Part shown: positions 47,058 to 61,395 of the stretch, piece after piece
Position numbering within the stretch: position 1 is the first letter of the stretch
How the letters are laid out: the number at the start of each line of letters is the position of its first letter
Origin: Jannaschia sp. S6380
Lineage (GTDB): Bacteria; Pseudomonadota; Alphaproteobacteria; Rhodobacterales; Rhodobacteraceae
Direction of reading: 5' to 3'
Length of the DNA stretch: 64,000 nt
Assembly: GCF_023015695.1 (NCBI RefSeq)
Contig: NZ_JALKAS010000001.1
Span: 1,674,001-1,738,000 of the forward strand
Made by a program: the position numbers and the translations under genes
The notes under the pieces: model-generated
What the model was told of the DNA's origin: nothing
Database searches by the model: none
The model's input: only the letters and a program-made list of their open reading frames with translations

Positions 47058-48181
47058 CAGTAGGCCGGCTCCAGCCGCGCATTGTCCGGCACGTCGCTAT
47101 GCACCACCGGAATCGTGTAGAGCGACGCGAACGCCGCCGCCGCCTTCGCCATCCCGGCGATGCGGGACGCCATGCCGCCGATCCCGCCGCGCTGCTTCGC
47201 CTTGGCGACCTGCACCGAGGCGCGCTGCAACCGGTCGAGGCCAGGCCGCCAACGGGGATGGTCGATGTCGAGCGTGAACGGAAACACCTGCTTCGAGATC
47301 TCGGAGGTCTTGCGGAACACCTCCTGCCCGTACCAGGTCGGCTCCACCCCCAGCGCCTCGTGGAAGACCGGGCGCTGATGGTCGCGCACCCACATCGTAC
47401 CGTAGACCGCCGTCAGGAAGAACTTGATCCAGAGCTTGTTGGCCCGGCTCTCCGTCAGCTTCGGGTCCGTCCGCATCAGCAACGCGAAGGCCTCGCCGTG
47501 GCTGAACTCGTCGTTGCACCATTCCTTGAACCACTTGAAGATTGGGTGGAACCGATGCTCGGGGTGCGCTTCCAGGTGGCGGTAGATCGTGATGTAGCGG
47601 GCATAGCCGATCTTTTCCGAAAGGTAGGTCGCGTAGTAGATGAACTTGGGCCGGAAGTAGGTGTATTTCTTGGCCTGCGTCAGGAAGCCCAGGTTCACCG
47701 CGATCCCCGCCTCGCGCAGCGCGTCGTTGATGAAACCCGCATGCCGCGCCTCGTCGCGGGCCATCAGCTGGAACAGCGTCACGATGTCCTCGTTGCTGCC
47801 CCGGCGCTTCATCTCCTTATACAGGACGCACCCCGAGAACTCGGCGGTGCAGGACGAGATCAGGAAGTCGATGAACTCGGCCCGCAGCGCGGGGTCCATC
47901 CCGTCCCAGTCGACGTGGTCCCAATCCTCGTTCTTCTTGAAATGGCCCTTGTTGGGGTCGGACTTCATCCGCGCGATCAGGGTGTCCCATTCGGCGCGGA
48001 CGGGGGTCACGTCGATCGCGTCCATCTCGTCGAAATCGGTGGTGTAGAAGCGCGGCGTCAGCAACGTGTTCTGCATCGCGACCGCCGTCGCCGCCTCGTT
48101 CGACGTGATCTGCTGGTTCTCGGCGGCAAGCGCCTCCTCGACGGTGGCGGCGTCGGCCGAATGGGGAATATGGGCGTTCAT
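47057..48181 (-). CDS. acsF: Mg-protoporphyrin IX monomethyl ester oxidative cyclase
   Basis: A 374-residue di-iron enzyme forming ring E of (bacterio)chlorophyll with O2. The di-iron motifs are [20 protein letters not shown] (EARH) and [11 protein letters not shown] (EFSH). The N-terminal [14 protein letters not shown] is diagnostic. Its presence indicates the oxygen-dependent cyclase; no radical-SAM bchE is in the window. It overlaps the preceding small gene by 4 nt. Confidence 0.96.
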   Translation of the reverse strand: MNAHIPHSADAATVEEALAAENQQITSNEAATAVAMQNTLLTPRFYTTDFDEMDAIDVTPVRAEWDTLIARMKSDPNKGHFKKNEDWDHVDWDGMDPALRAEFIDFLISSCTAEFSGCVLYKEMKRRGSNEDIVTLFQLMARDEARHAGFINDALREAGIAVNLGFLTQAKKYTYFRPKFIYYATYLSEKIGYARYITIYRHLEAHPEHRFHPIFKWFKEWCNDEFSHGEAFALLMRTDPKLTESRANKLWIKFFLTAVYGTMWVRDHQRPVFHEALGVEPTWYGQEVFRKTSEISKQVFPFTLDIDHPRWRPGLDRLQRASVQVAKAKQRGGIGGMASRIAGMAKAAAAFASLYTIPVVHSDVPDNARLEPAY

Positions 48182-48474
48182 GACAGCACCTCCTCGGAGA
48201 ATGAAAACTCGCAGAGTTCCATGAATTCCAGATCGCCGGTCATCCGCGTCCAGGCCCGCTCCAGCGCCGAGGCGCGGGTGATCGTGGCCATGCGGTCCTC
48301 GCGCACCACCTCGCCATAGGGGGCCATGATCTCGGCGCCGTGGACGAGAACGCTGTCGCCGGGGTGGACGACGGCGCCGTTGTTGAACCGCACATGCGCG
48401 GACAGCTCGTCGAAGCGATGGCTGACCTCGACCGTGCAGGGGGCGGTTTCCGTCTCTCGTGTAAGCAGTCCCAT
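48178..48474 (-). CDS. Small conserved protein of the puh-acsF interval
   Basis: A 98-residue soluble protein starting MGLLTRETETAPCTVEVSHR, with HVRFNNGAVVHPGDSVLVHG in the middle (beta-rich) and an acidic C-terminal helix. GGAGGAG is present before ATG 48474. It occupies the position between puhC and acsF where roseobacters also carry a short unnamed gene. It overlaps acsF by 4 nt. Function unknown; a link to cyclase or puh assembly is inferred from constant position. Confidence 0.8.
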   Translation of the reverse strand: MGLLTRETETAPCTVEVSHRFDELSAHVRFNNGAVVHPGDSVLVHGAEIMAPYGEVVREDRMATITRASALERAWTRMTGDLEFMELCEFSFSEEVLS

Positions 48475-48496
48475 GTCCGAACCCTCCTCCGGGTAA

Positions 48497-48955
48497 TCAG
48501 TCGACCAGCCTGGCAAAGGCCGCGACGTTGTCCTCTCCGTACCCCACCAATTCCACCGACCAGTCGGTGGCCGTATCCAGGATGGCGATCGTGCCGTTCG
48601 TGCGGCGCAGCACGCGCACCGGGGCGCCGTCCGCGATGCCGCGCTTCATCCGTTCGCGGGCCAGCACGCGCCAGATCACGCCGATGAATCCGTTCCGGTC
48701 GGCCTCCGACCTGGCGATGACCGTGCCGGCGCCGTCGCGAACCGTCACGTTGCCCTGCCGGCTGCCCTCTAGATAGACGCGGCTCTCGGCCTCGACCGGG
48801 GCAAGGCGCGGCACGCCCACATGCGGGCGGTCCGTAAGCACCGCGAACCCCACCAGCAACAGCGCGCCCGTCATCAGCGCGAACATCGCCTGCACCAGCA
48901 CGCGGGGCACCATCTCGGTGTCGCGGGCGCTCATCTGTGATTGCAGCTGTCCCAT
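48497..48955 (-). CDS. puhC: Photosynthetic complex assembly protein PuhC
   Basis: A 152-residue membrane-anchored protein. An N-terminal cytoplasmic segment (SARDTEMVPR) is followed by one helix (VLVQAMFALMTGALLLVGFAVLT) and a periplasmic part with DGAGTVIARSEADRNGFIGVIWRVLARERMKRG, the PuhC signature. It is required for full LH1-RC levels in R. capsulatus. It is separated from puhB by 5 bp and has a normal length. Confidence 0.93.
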   Translation of the reverse strand: MGQLQSQMSARDTEMVPRVLVQAMFALMTGALLLVGFAVLTDRPHVGVPRLAPVEAESRVYLEGSRQGNVTVRDGAGTVIARSEADRNGFIGVIWRVLARERMKRGIADGAPVRVLRRTNGTIAILDTATDWSVELVGYGEDNVAAFARLVD

Positions 48956-48960
48956 TCGGC

Positions 48961-49590
48961 CTACTCCGCGGCTATGGCGCCGACGGGCGTGTATTCGACC
49001 CGCGGCACGGCGACGCGCGCGTCGGCGGCCTCGGCGAACAGGCGTGCCACCCGGGCCGCATCGGGAATGCAACGAAACGCCGGCCGCGTGCGTCCCATCC
49101 GCCAGGGCCGGACATGCGGCCAGGTCATCAGGTACGAAAAGCGCGTCTCGCCCAGCAGGTCGAACGCCAGCGTGCCGCTGCCGCCCGGCCGGATATCCGC
49201 ATCGGCCGAACCGATCCAGGTATAGGGAAGGTTCAGCGTCATCGTCAGCGCCACGCCGATCCGCATGGCGACGCGCTTGTTGGTCAGCGTGTAGACCGTC
49301 GTCCGCGCCATCGCCCGCGCGATCCCCAGAAGGACGAGGCAGGCCAGAGCCCCCAGCAGGACGAACGGCACCCCGTGCAGCAACGCCTCGCCCAGCGGCA
49401 GCCCGGTCGACGACACACCCACGCGCCAGATTGCCAGCACCGCGAAATATCCCGCGACCCAGCGGATCCACAGGACCTCGATCGCCAGTCGCCAGGCGTC
49501 GGGGCCGCCCTGCCACAGGATATGCTCGTCCGCGGGCAGGGTCTCGGGAAGGCCGCGCACTGGCTCGAAGTTGAAATCGTCATGGGACAT
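48961..49590 (-). CDS. puhB: Photosynthetic complex assembly protein PuhB
   Basis: A 209-residue bPH2-domain membrane protein with about three helices (WVAGYFAVLAIWRVGV, LLHGVPFVLLGALACLVLLGIARAM). LPADEHILWQGGPDAWRLA and TTVYTLTNKRVAMRIGVALTMTLNLPY are PuhB motifs. It assists reaction-centre assembly. Located 25 bp after puhA. Confidence 0.94.
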   Translation of the reverse strand: MSHDDFNFEPVRGLPETLPADEHILWQGGPDAWRLAIEVLWIRWVAGYFAVLAIWRVGVSSTGLPLGEALLHGVPFVLLGALACLVLLGIARAMARTTVYTLTNKRVAMRIGVALTMTLNLPYTWIGSADADIRPGGSGTLAFDLLGETRFSYLMTWPHVRPWRMGRTRPAFRCIPDAARVARLFAEAADARVAVPRVEYTPVGAIAAE

Positions 49591-49615
49591 CGCGAACCTC
49601 CTCCTTATGTCCGGT

Positions 49616-50389
49616 TCATATCTTGGGCTCGGCCCGCGACGGATGCGCGTAGAGCGTGCCGCCGGCGTACCAGGCCATGATCTTCTCTTCCTCCAACAGC
49701 GTGATGCGGTCGTCGGCCTTGATCGTCGGAATGCCCTCGAAGTTGTGGCTGTAGAGGGAGCGCACGGCGACGCGATCGCGCTTGATGCGGACCATGTGGA
49801 TGGGCGCCAGGCGGATCTTGCCCGATCCCTCGGGGTTCAGGTCGATTACCAGATAGCGGACCATCTGCTCGGGCACGTCGACCCACATGTCGATGACCCG
49901 GCCCACGACCTCGCCATCGCCGGCCACGACCGCCTTGCCGCGCGGGTCGCGCCCGGCGCTGATGCGGAAATCGTCCAGCTTGGACAGCGGCCGGATCTTC
50001 GGATGGCCATGCGCGTCGAGTTCGGGGTGGTCGCCGCGTTCGGCCCAGCTGGCCGGCCCCACACCATCGACCATCGGGTCGCCGGTCGGCAGATAGGGCG
50101 CGCCACCGGAGGCGGCCGTCCGCTCCAGCGCGAGGTCGCGGCGATCCGCGCGCGCGCCCGACGGGACGGTCACGTCGTCGCGGTCATGCGGCAGATGGAA
50201 CGTCTTGTCGCGCGGCAATGGGAAGGGGCCCTGGTTGGGCGACAGGTTCCCGTCGTCGTCCTCCAGCGGATAGCCCTCGCGCATGTTCTCGGTCTGGAGG
50301 TAGAAGATCAGCAGCGCGAAGAAGATCCAGAACATCCAGATCGCGGCACTGGCGAGGTCGAAGTTTCCAAAGAATTCAACGCCGAGCAT
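49616..50389 (-). CDS. puhA: Photosynthetic reaction centre H subunit
   Basis: A 257-residue protein with one N-terminal membrane helix (LASAAIWMFWIFFALLIFYLQ) and a cytoplasmic PRC-barrel domain (KIRPLSKLDDFRISAGRDPRGKAVVAGDGEVVGRVIDMWVDVPEQMVRYLVIDLN). LQTENMREGYPLE after the helix is diagnostic of PuhA. It caps the L/M reaction centre and takes part in proton delivery to QB. pufL/pufM are not in the window. Confidence 0.97.
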   Translation of the reverse strand: MLGVEFFGNFDLASAAIWMFWIFFALLIFYLQTENMREGYPLEDDDGNLSPNQGPFPLPRDKTFHLPHDRDDVTVPSGARADRRDLALERTAASGGAPYLPTGDPMVDGVGPASWAERGDHPELDAHGHPKIRPLSKLDDFRISAGRDPRGKAVVAGDGEVVGRVIDMWVDVPEQMVRYLVIDLNPEGSGKIRLAPIHMVRIKRDRVAVRSLYSHNFEGIPTIKADDRITLLEEEKIMAWYAGGTLYAHPSRAEPKI

Positions 50390-50407
50390 GGCGATCTCCT
50401 TTCATGT

Positions 50408-51835
50408 TCAGGTCGGGAAGTCCGACAGTTCAAGCCGGACCGGCCGACCGTGGCCGAGCCGTCGGGCCTGCACGAGCGGGCCGAGGGCGATGAGGGTAAT
50501 GAAAAGCAGGCCGATCTCGACCTGGTAGACGACGGAATAGCCGATCGACGGCGCGGTCAGTGCCTCGCCCAGCAGACCGGTCTCGGCCGCCTTGTTGATG
50601 ATGTCGCGCAACGCCCCGCCGACGAAGATCGAAAGCCCCGCGCCGGTGGCCTGCGCCGCGCCCCAGACGCCGAGGGCCAGGCCGCGGCCCGCCACGCCCT
50701 GCACCGGCAGCGTCATCGCCGCCGTCAACGTGGCCACGGCGAACAGTCCGCCGCCCAGCCCGATGGCCGCGGCGCCGGCATAGAACATCAGGGGCGAGCC
50801 GGTCGGCGCCGAGAAGATCACCGCGCAGAACGCCGCCAGACCGCAAAGGATTCCGCGGGCGGCCATGCGGTGCGGGTCGATCCCGCGCGACAGCCAGCGT
50901 GCGGCCAGCCCGAAGCCCAGCAGCGCGCCGCCCGCCCACATCGCCGTCAGCAGCGTCGTGGACGAAACCGACAGGCCCAGTATCTCGCCGCCATAGGGTT
51001 CCAGCAGGACGTCCTGCATGTTGAACGCCATCGTCCCGAGGAAGATGACGACGACAAGACGCGTCACGCGGCCCTCGCGCGTGAAATCGGCCCAGGCCAC
51101 CCGGAAGGACGGCCGCGGGCGGGCGCGTTCCGCGGGGGTGGTGGGGGACATCCGCTCCTGCTTCCACAGGGCCACGACGTTCAGGATCACGGTCACGACC
51201 GCGGCGCCCTGCACCACCTGCACCAGCCGCAGGTCCGAATAGTCCCGCAACAGCGTCCCGATCACCAGCGCGGCGAACGCCATGCCCAGCAGGTACATCA
51301 CGTAGAGGAGCGAGACGACGCGCGCGCGCGTCTCCTCCGTCGCGCGGTCGGCGGCGAGGGCCAGGCCCGCCGTCTGCGTCATGTGCATGCCCAGACCAGT
51401 CAGGAGGAAGGCAAGCGCCGCCGCGACCTGTCCGAACATGCCCGCGTCGAGGGCTGTGTCCCCGGCCAGCACCAGCAGGGCCATCGGCATGATCGCGAGG
51501 CCCCCGAATTGCCAGAGCGATCCGAACCACAGATACGGCACACGCTTCCACCCGATCGCAGAGCGATAGGTGTCGGATCGGAACCCCAGAAGCGCGCGGA
51601 ACGGTGCGATAAGGACCGGGATAGCAATCATCGCGGCGACGATGGTCGCGGGCACCGAAAGCTCCACGATCATGACGCGGTTCAGCGTGCCCAGCAGCAT
51701 CACCGCCGCCATCCCCACCGAGACCTGGAACAGCGACAGGCGCAGAAGCTGCGACAGCGGCAACTGGTCGCTGACCGCGTCCGAGAACGGCAGCATCCGC
51801 AAGCTCAGGCCCGATATGGCACGCTTCAGGAACAC
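50408..51835 (-). CDS. lhaA: Light-harvesting complex 1 assembly protein LhaA
   Basis: A 475-residue member of the PucC/LhaA (MFS-like, 12-helix) family. LNRVMIVELSVPATIVAAMIAIPVLIAPFRALLGFRSDTYRS and GGLFAVATLTAAMTLPVQG are the signatures. The GTG at 51835 is preceded by GGAAG. It overlaps the end of bchM by 10 nt. In R. capsulatus the orthologue assists LH1 assembly and lies between bchM and puhA, exactly as here, which distinguishes it from PucC and Bch2. Confidence 0.93.
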   Translation of the reverse strand: MFLKRAISGLSLRMLPFSDAVSDQLPLSQLLRLSLFQVSVGMAAVMLLGTLNRVMIVELSVPATIVAAMIAIPVLIAPFRALLGFRSDTYRSAIGWKRVPYLWFGSLWQFGGLAIMPMALLVLAGDTALDAGMFGQVAAALAFLLTGLGMHMTQTAGLALAADRATEETRARVVSLLYVMYLLGMAFAALVIGTLLRDYSDLRLVQVVQGAAVVTVILNVVALWKQERMSPTTPAERARPRPSFRVAWADFTREGRVTRLVVVIFLGTMAFNMQDVLLEPYGGEILGLSVSSTTLLTAMWAGGALLGFGLAARWLSRGIDPHRMAARGILCGLAAFCAVIFSAPTGSPLMFYAGAAAIGLGGGLFAVATLTAAMTLPVQGVAGRGLALGVWGAAQATGAGLSIFVGGALRDIINKAAETGLLGEALTAPSIGYSVVYQVEIGLLFITLIALGPLVQARRLGHGRPVRLELSDFPT

Positions 51836-52499
51836 GGGACGACTTCCAGAGCCTGCGAGATGTAGAAGCCGGAATTGACCCGCGTGACCGGCACCAGGCG
51901 GCAAGCGGTCAGACCCCGGCCAAGGCGTTTCGCCGATTGCGGCACCATTGCCGGCGACCGGTCGGCGCGCGGGAACAGCTTGCCCGCCCGCCACATCGCC
52001 ATCAGGAGCGGGGTGCGCGGCGCGACCGTGAACAGTATGCTGTGCCGGATGCGCGGGGCGAGCGCGTCGAGCGCCGCGATCAGGTCGCTTTCCGAATAAT
52101 AGATCAGGCTGTCCATTGCGGTGACGTGGTCGAAGGAACCCAGGCCTGCGTTCAGCATGTCGCCCGCGCGAAAGTCGACCCGGCCGCGCATGTCGCCCGG
52201 CGCGCGCCGCCGCGCGATGTCGATCAGCTGCGGCGAGATGTCGACCGCCGTCACCTCGGCCCCGCGCGCCGCCATCGCGACGGCAAGCGCCCCGGTGCCG
52301 CAGCCCGCATCCAGCACCCGCAGCCCGGTCAGGTCGCGCGGCATCCGGCTCAGCAGGATCGCGCGCATCCGGTCGCGGCCCGCCCGCACCGTGGCGCGAA
52401 CGCCGGAAACCGGTGCGTCCGAGGTCAGCGCCTCCCACGCGCGGGTCGCGGTGCGGTCGAAATAGGTCTCGACCGAGGCGAGGGTGGCGTCATAGGTCA

Positions 52500-52500
<1 letters not shown>
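51826..52500 (-). CDS. bchM: Mg-protoporphyrin IX methyltransferase
   Basis: A 224-residue SAM-dependent methyltransferase (VLDAGCGTGALAVAMAARGAEVTAVD with the GxGxG loop). YFDRTATRAWEALTSDAPVSGVRATVRAGRDRMR is BchM-like. It methylates the C13 propionate of Mg-protoporphyrin IX. It overlaps bchL by 1 nt (TGATG) and lhaA by 10 nt. Confidence 0.94.
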
Positions 52501-53414
<914 letters not shown>

Positions 53415-56400
53415 CTATTCGGCCGCAATGCCTTCCAGCCGATCCTCGAGCGCATCGGCGGCGGACCTCAGGCCCGCCAGGGTTTCGTCGTCCGGTGTCC
53501 AGTAGTCGCGATCGCTGGCTTCCAGCAGGCGGTTCGCCATGCGGATGCTCGCCTGCGGGTTCAGCTTGGCCAGACGCTCGCGCATCGCCTCGTCCAGCAC
53601 GAAGGTCTCGCTCAGCCGCTGATAGACCCACGGATCGACTTGGCCCGTCGTGGCCGACCAACCCATCGTGTTGGTCACATGCGCCTCGATCTGGCGCACG
53701 CCCTCGTGGCCATGGGTCAGAAGCGGTTCGTAGAAGCGGGGGTTCAGGCTGCGCGACCGGGTCTCGAGCGCGACCTGCGCCTGCAACGTACGGACCTTGG
53801 TGCCGCCGCGCGTCTGGTCGCCGATATAGACCGCCGTCTCGGCCCCGCCCTTGGCGCGCCGCACGGCCCGCGCGATGCCGCCCAGCGTGTCGAAATAGTG
53901 GTCGACCGTGGTCACGCCCAGCTCCACGCTCTCAAGGTTCTGATAGGCCAGGTCGACGTCCTTCAGCGCGCTTTGCAACAGCGCCGCGTTTTGCACCGCC
54001 TTGCCGTCGGTCCCGTAGGCGAAGCTCTTGCGCGCCTCGTAGGCGTCGGCCAGCTCATCCTCGTCCCCGAAGGCGGAGCCGTCGACCAGCTGGTTCACGT
54101 TCGACCCGTAGGCCCCTTCGGCGTTCGAGAACACGCGCAACGCGGCAGTCCTGAGGTCGACACACATGGCGTCGGCATAGGCCAGGGCATGGGCGCGGAC
54201 GAAGTTCCGCTCCGGCGGCTCGTCGGCATCGGCGCATTTCCACGCGGCCTCGGCCAGCATCCGGGTCTGGAGCGGCAGCAGGTCGCGGAAGATGCCGGAC
54301 AGGGTCATCACCACGTCGATGCGCGGGCGCCCCAGTTCGGCAAGCGGGATCAGATCGGCGCCCGACAGGCGGCCATAGGCGTCGAACCTTGGCCGCGCGC
54401 CCATCAGCGCGAGCGCCTGCCCGATCGGCCCGCCATCGGACTTGATGTTGTCGGACCCCCAGAGGACCAGCGCCACCGAACGCGGCAGGGTCGCATGTGT
54501 GTCCAGAAGCGTCCGCGCCATCTCCGCCCCGTTTTGCAGCGCGAAGGCCGACGGCATCCGGAACGGGTCGAAGGCGTGGATGTTGCGCCCCGTGGGCAGG
54601 ATGTCGGGATTGCGGATCAGGTCGCCGCCGGGCACCGGCGCGACGAACCGCCCGGAAAGCGCGCGCATCAGGGCGGGCAATTCATGATCCTCGGCCAGCA
54701 GCGCATCGACGCGGGCGGCGGTCTCGGCATCAGTGTCCATCGTGGCGATGTGGGCCGCGCGCACATCCGCCGCCAGCGGCCGCCCGACGACGTGCAGCCC
54801 GTCGGTGATCAGCGCCTCTTCCGTCTCCAGCAGCGTCAGCCACAGCGTCGCGGGATCGCCGCCATCCAGGTCCACCGCCTCCGCCTGTTCGCGGATCAGC
54901 GTGGCCAGATCGTCACGCGCCGGATCGTCCCCGGCCATCTCGCGCCAGCGGGTCAGGCTCGCCTTCAGGTCGGCCAGCCCCTTGTAGAGACCGGCGGCCG
55001 CCAGCGGGGGCGTCAGGTGCGTTACCGTCACCGCGTTGGCGCGCCGCTTGGCCAGCGTCGCCTCGGACGGGTTGTTCGCGGCATAGAGATAGACATTCGG
55101 CAGGTTGCCCATCAGGCGGTCGGGCCAGTCGGCCCCCGACAACCCGGCCTGCTTGCCCGGCATAAATTCGAGCGCGCCATGCATTCCGAAATGCAGCACC
55201 ACATCGGCGGCGAAATCGGCCTTCAGCCAGCGATAGAAGGTGGCGAAGGCATGGGTCGGTGCGAAGCCCCGCTCGAACAACAGGCGCATCGGGTCACCCT
55301 CGTAGCCGAAGGCCGGCTGCACGCCGACGAAAACCTTCCCGAACCGCGCACCCAGTATGAACACACCGCGCCCGTCCGATTGCACGCGGCCCGGCGCGGG
55401 CCCCCACTGCGCCTCGATCTCGGCCAGCCATGGCGCGTCGGCCACGATCCGGTCGGCGGGCACATGGGCGGCGATGTTGGCCTGTTGCCCGTATTGCGCG
55501 GCGTTCCCCTCCAGGATCGCGGCGCGCAGGTCGTCCACCGTCTCGGGCGGATCGACGTCGTAGCCCTCGGCCCGCATCCGGTGGAGCGTGTTGTGCAGCG
55601 ACTCGAACACGCTCAGATACGCCGCCGTCCCGACCGCGCCCGCATTGGGTGGGAACCCGAACAGCACGATGCCCACGTTCTTCTCGGCATTGGCCTTGCA
55701 TCGCAGCGTCGCCAGACGGTCGGCCTTCTCGGCCAGCGCATCGATGCGCTCAAGGCACGGCGCCATCGCCTTGGCCTCGCCCGCCGGGCGGCAGGCATGG
55801 GCGCACCCGTCGCAGCCGCCGGTCCCGTGACGCCCGGCAAACACGGTCGGGTTGGTGGCGCCATCGATTTCGGGCAGGGCGACCAGCATCGTCGTCTCGA
55901 CCGGGCCGAGGCCGCCGCCGCTCCGCGTCCACTGGTCCAGCGTCTGGAACTCCAGCGGCTGCGCCGAGACATAGGGCACGTCGAGCGCCGAGAGCGTCGC
56001 GACGGCCGCGTCGCTGTCATTATAAGCCGGCCCGCCCACCAGCGAGAATCCGGTCAGCGAGACCATCGCATCGACCCCGCCGAAATACGCCTCGATCGCG
56101 GGCCGCCCGTCGAGCCCGCCCGCGAAGGCCGGGATCACGCGCAGGCCCCGCGCCTCGAACGCGGCGATGACCGCGTCGTAATGCGCGGTGTCGGAGGCGA
56201 GGATGTAGGACCGCAGCATCAAGAGCCCGACGGTCGCGTGCGTCCCGTCCCGCGCGGGCAGGTCCGACAGGTCGGCGGCGATCCGGTGCCCGGGCAGGTC
56301 GGGGTGATAGAGGCCCACCTCGGGGTACTCGATCGGCGCGTCGGCCGCGACGCCCTGCCAGTCGATCCGGTGGGCATAGCGCGAGACGAGGAAGCGGATC

Positions 56401-56952
56401 AGCTGTTCGACATTATCGTCCGATCCGCCCAGCCAGTACTGCATCGTCAGGAACCAGGCGCGCAGGTCCTGCGCCCGGCCGGGGATCAGCCGTAGGATCT
56501 TCGGCAGGCGGCGCAGCATCTTCAGCTGGCTCTGGCCGCTTTTCTGACTGCCCGTGGCGTCGGTTTTCGGCTTCAGCTTCTTCAGAAGCGCCATCGCCCC
56601 CGAGCTGGGTTTCGACATGTCGAGCTCACCCATCCGCGTCTGCCGCACCATCTGCGCGTCCGAGATGATCGAGACGACGGCGTCGCAGTCCGCGCGCCGC
56701 GCCGCGATCTGCGGCAGGATCGCCTGGACGTGATCCTCCAGGAACAGGACGGCCGAGACGATGATGTCGGCGCTCGCGACATCGGCGCGAGCGGCGTCCA
56801 GCGCGGCGCGGTCCTCGCCCCATTCGGCGGCGGCATGGACCGTCAGCGACAGGCCCGGAAAGTCGCGGGCCAGGCGCGGCGCGACGCGCGCGACCGGCCC
56901 CGCCGCGTGGCGGTCCAGCGTCACGATCACGACGCGATAGTGCTGGTCCACG

Positions 56953-56963
<11 letters not shown>
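53415..56963 (-). CDS. bchH: Magnesium chelatase subunit H
   Basis: A 1182-residue porphyrin-binding subunit of Mg chelatase, the usual BchH size. [21 protein letters not shown] near residue 110, [21 protein letters not shown] and NADDEP-like late motifs fit BchH and not CobN, given the neighbours. The start ATG at 56963 overlaps the end of bchB by 11 nt. It acts with BchI/BchD, which are elsewhere. Confidence 0.96.
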
Positions 56964-60290
<3,327 letters not shown>

Positions 60291-60319
60291 TCACGAGATT
60301 ACGCAAGCATTTCGCCAAC

Positions 60320-60337
60320 TGTCAACTTAGACTTACA
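60320..60337. promoter_or_regulatory. PpsR/CrtJ box upstream of bchF, overlapping -35
   Basis: TGTCAACTTAGACTTACA matches TGT-N12-ACA, the PpsR/CrtJ binding consensus. On the minus strand its right end reads TTGACA (60325-60320), a perfect -35, followed 18 bp later by TAATCT (60301-60296) as a weak -10 for bchF. Confidence 0.8.
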
Positions 60338-60439
60338 CCGGCGAAAACCCGCCATGGCGCCTTACTGCCCGACTTCCTTGGAGGCTTGACTGCAACATGC
60401 GGAACACACGGCCTGCGCCGGTCTGCCGCGCCACGTTAC

Positions 60440-60457
60440 TGTCAATTTCCTTTGACA
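60440..60457. promoter_or_regulatory. PpsR/CrtJ box upstream of ppaA, overlapping -35
   Basis: TGTCAATTTCCTTTGACA is TGT-N12-ACA with a longer symmetric TGTCAA/TTGACA core. TTGACA at 60452-60457 can be the -35 of the ppaA-ppsR unit, with TAACCT at 60474-60479 as a poor -10 (16-bp spacer). The centre is 120 bp from that of the bchF box. Confidence 0.8.
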
Positions 60458-60554
60458 GCCGTCCGACTCGGCTTAACCTAGCGGAAGGGATTGGGAGGTC
60501 CCGCGGGGGAATCGGTCGCGATGCGGCACCCCTGCAACTGGGAGGAGCGACCGA

Positions 60555-61340
60555 ATGCCGAACCGTGCGAAATCGACGCCCGCGCCATGTGATCTTCATC
60601 TCGATGGCCGACTCGACGAATTGGCCGCCCGGGCGTTGAACGACGTCGCCCGATCGAGGCAACCCAGGCCCAAGGTCAACGCGGGCCTGGTCGAACGGCT
60701 GCTCGACGCCGCGCTTGGCCGCACGGGCGAATCCTACCGCACCGTCACCCGACGCATGCTGGCGCTGGGTATCGCCCCCGAGGTGATCGCCGACCGCTAC
60801 ATCCCGATCGTCGCCCGACGGATGGGCGAGGAATGGGTGAACGACAACGCCGGCTTCGCCACCGTCTCGATCGGCGGCACGCGGCTGCAGGCGATGCTGC
60901 GCGAGCTCAGCACCTGCTGGTCGGCCGACCGCATGGGTGGGGACGGCAAGATGACTTCGGCCGCGATGGTGATCGTGCCCCAGAACGCGCATCACACCCT
61001 GGGCGCCACCGTCCTTTCGACGCAGCTGCGCCGTGCGGGGCTATCGGTGCGGCTGTGCATCGGCATGGACCCCCGCGCGCTGAAGGTGACCGCCGACAAC
61101 GGCGATTTCGACACCGTGATCATCTCCGCCTCGCTGGGCGACCGGATCGACGGCGTGCGAACGATGGTCGACATCGTCCGATCGGGTGGACGGGCCAAGA
61201 CCCCGCCGGTGATCGTGGGCGGCACGATCCTCGAGCAGAACATGGACATCCAGCGCCGGACGGGCGCGGACCTCGCAACGGCCAACCTATGTGACGCGAT
61301 GGATTTCTGCGACCTGCCCGCGCCGCGGGTTTATCATTGA
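60555..61340 (+). CDS. ppaA: PpaA/AerR family B12-binding photosynthesis regulator
   Basis: A 261-residue protein. The N-terminal helical part (LVERLLDAALGRTGESYRTVTRRMLALGIAPEVIADRYIPIVARRMGEEW) resembles the cap domain of B12 regulators, and the C-terminal half is a B12-binding Rossmann fold with NAHHTLGA (His146/147) in the loop and IVGGTILEQ near the end. Such proteins act with PpsR to relieve repression in light or low oxygen. GGGAGGAG precedes the ATG. It heads the ppaA-ppsR unit. Confidence 0.92.
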   Translation: MPNRAKSTPAPCDLHLDGRLDELAARALNDVARSRQPRPKVNAGLVERLLDAALGRTGESYRTVTRRMLALGIAPEVIADRYIPIVARRMGEEWVNDNAGFATVSIGGTRLQAMLRELSTCWSADRMGGDGKMTSAAMVIVPQNAHHTLGATVLSTQLRRAGLSVRLCIGMDPRALKVTADNGDFDTVIISASLGDRIDGVRTMVDIVRSGGRAKTPPVIVGGTILEQNMDIQRRTGADLATANLCDAMDFCDLPAPRVYH

Positions 61341-61395
61341 TCCTTCTGCGGCGTGATGTATCACCCTCCGTTAGCTATTTTTGAACGAGGCGCCG

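Noticed and set aside
61352..61363. Short inverted repeat GTGATGTATCAC between ppaA and ppsR followed by TTTTT
   Set aside because: A 5-bp stem is too weak for a terminator in this GC context, and ppaA-ppsR are expected to be cotranscribed; it could be weak attenuation.
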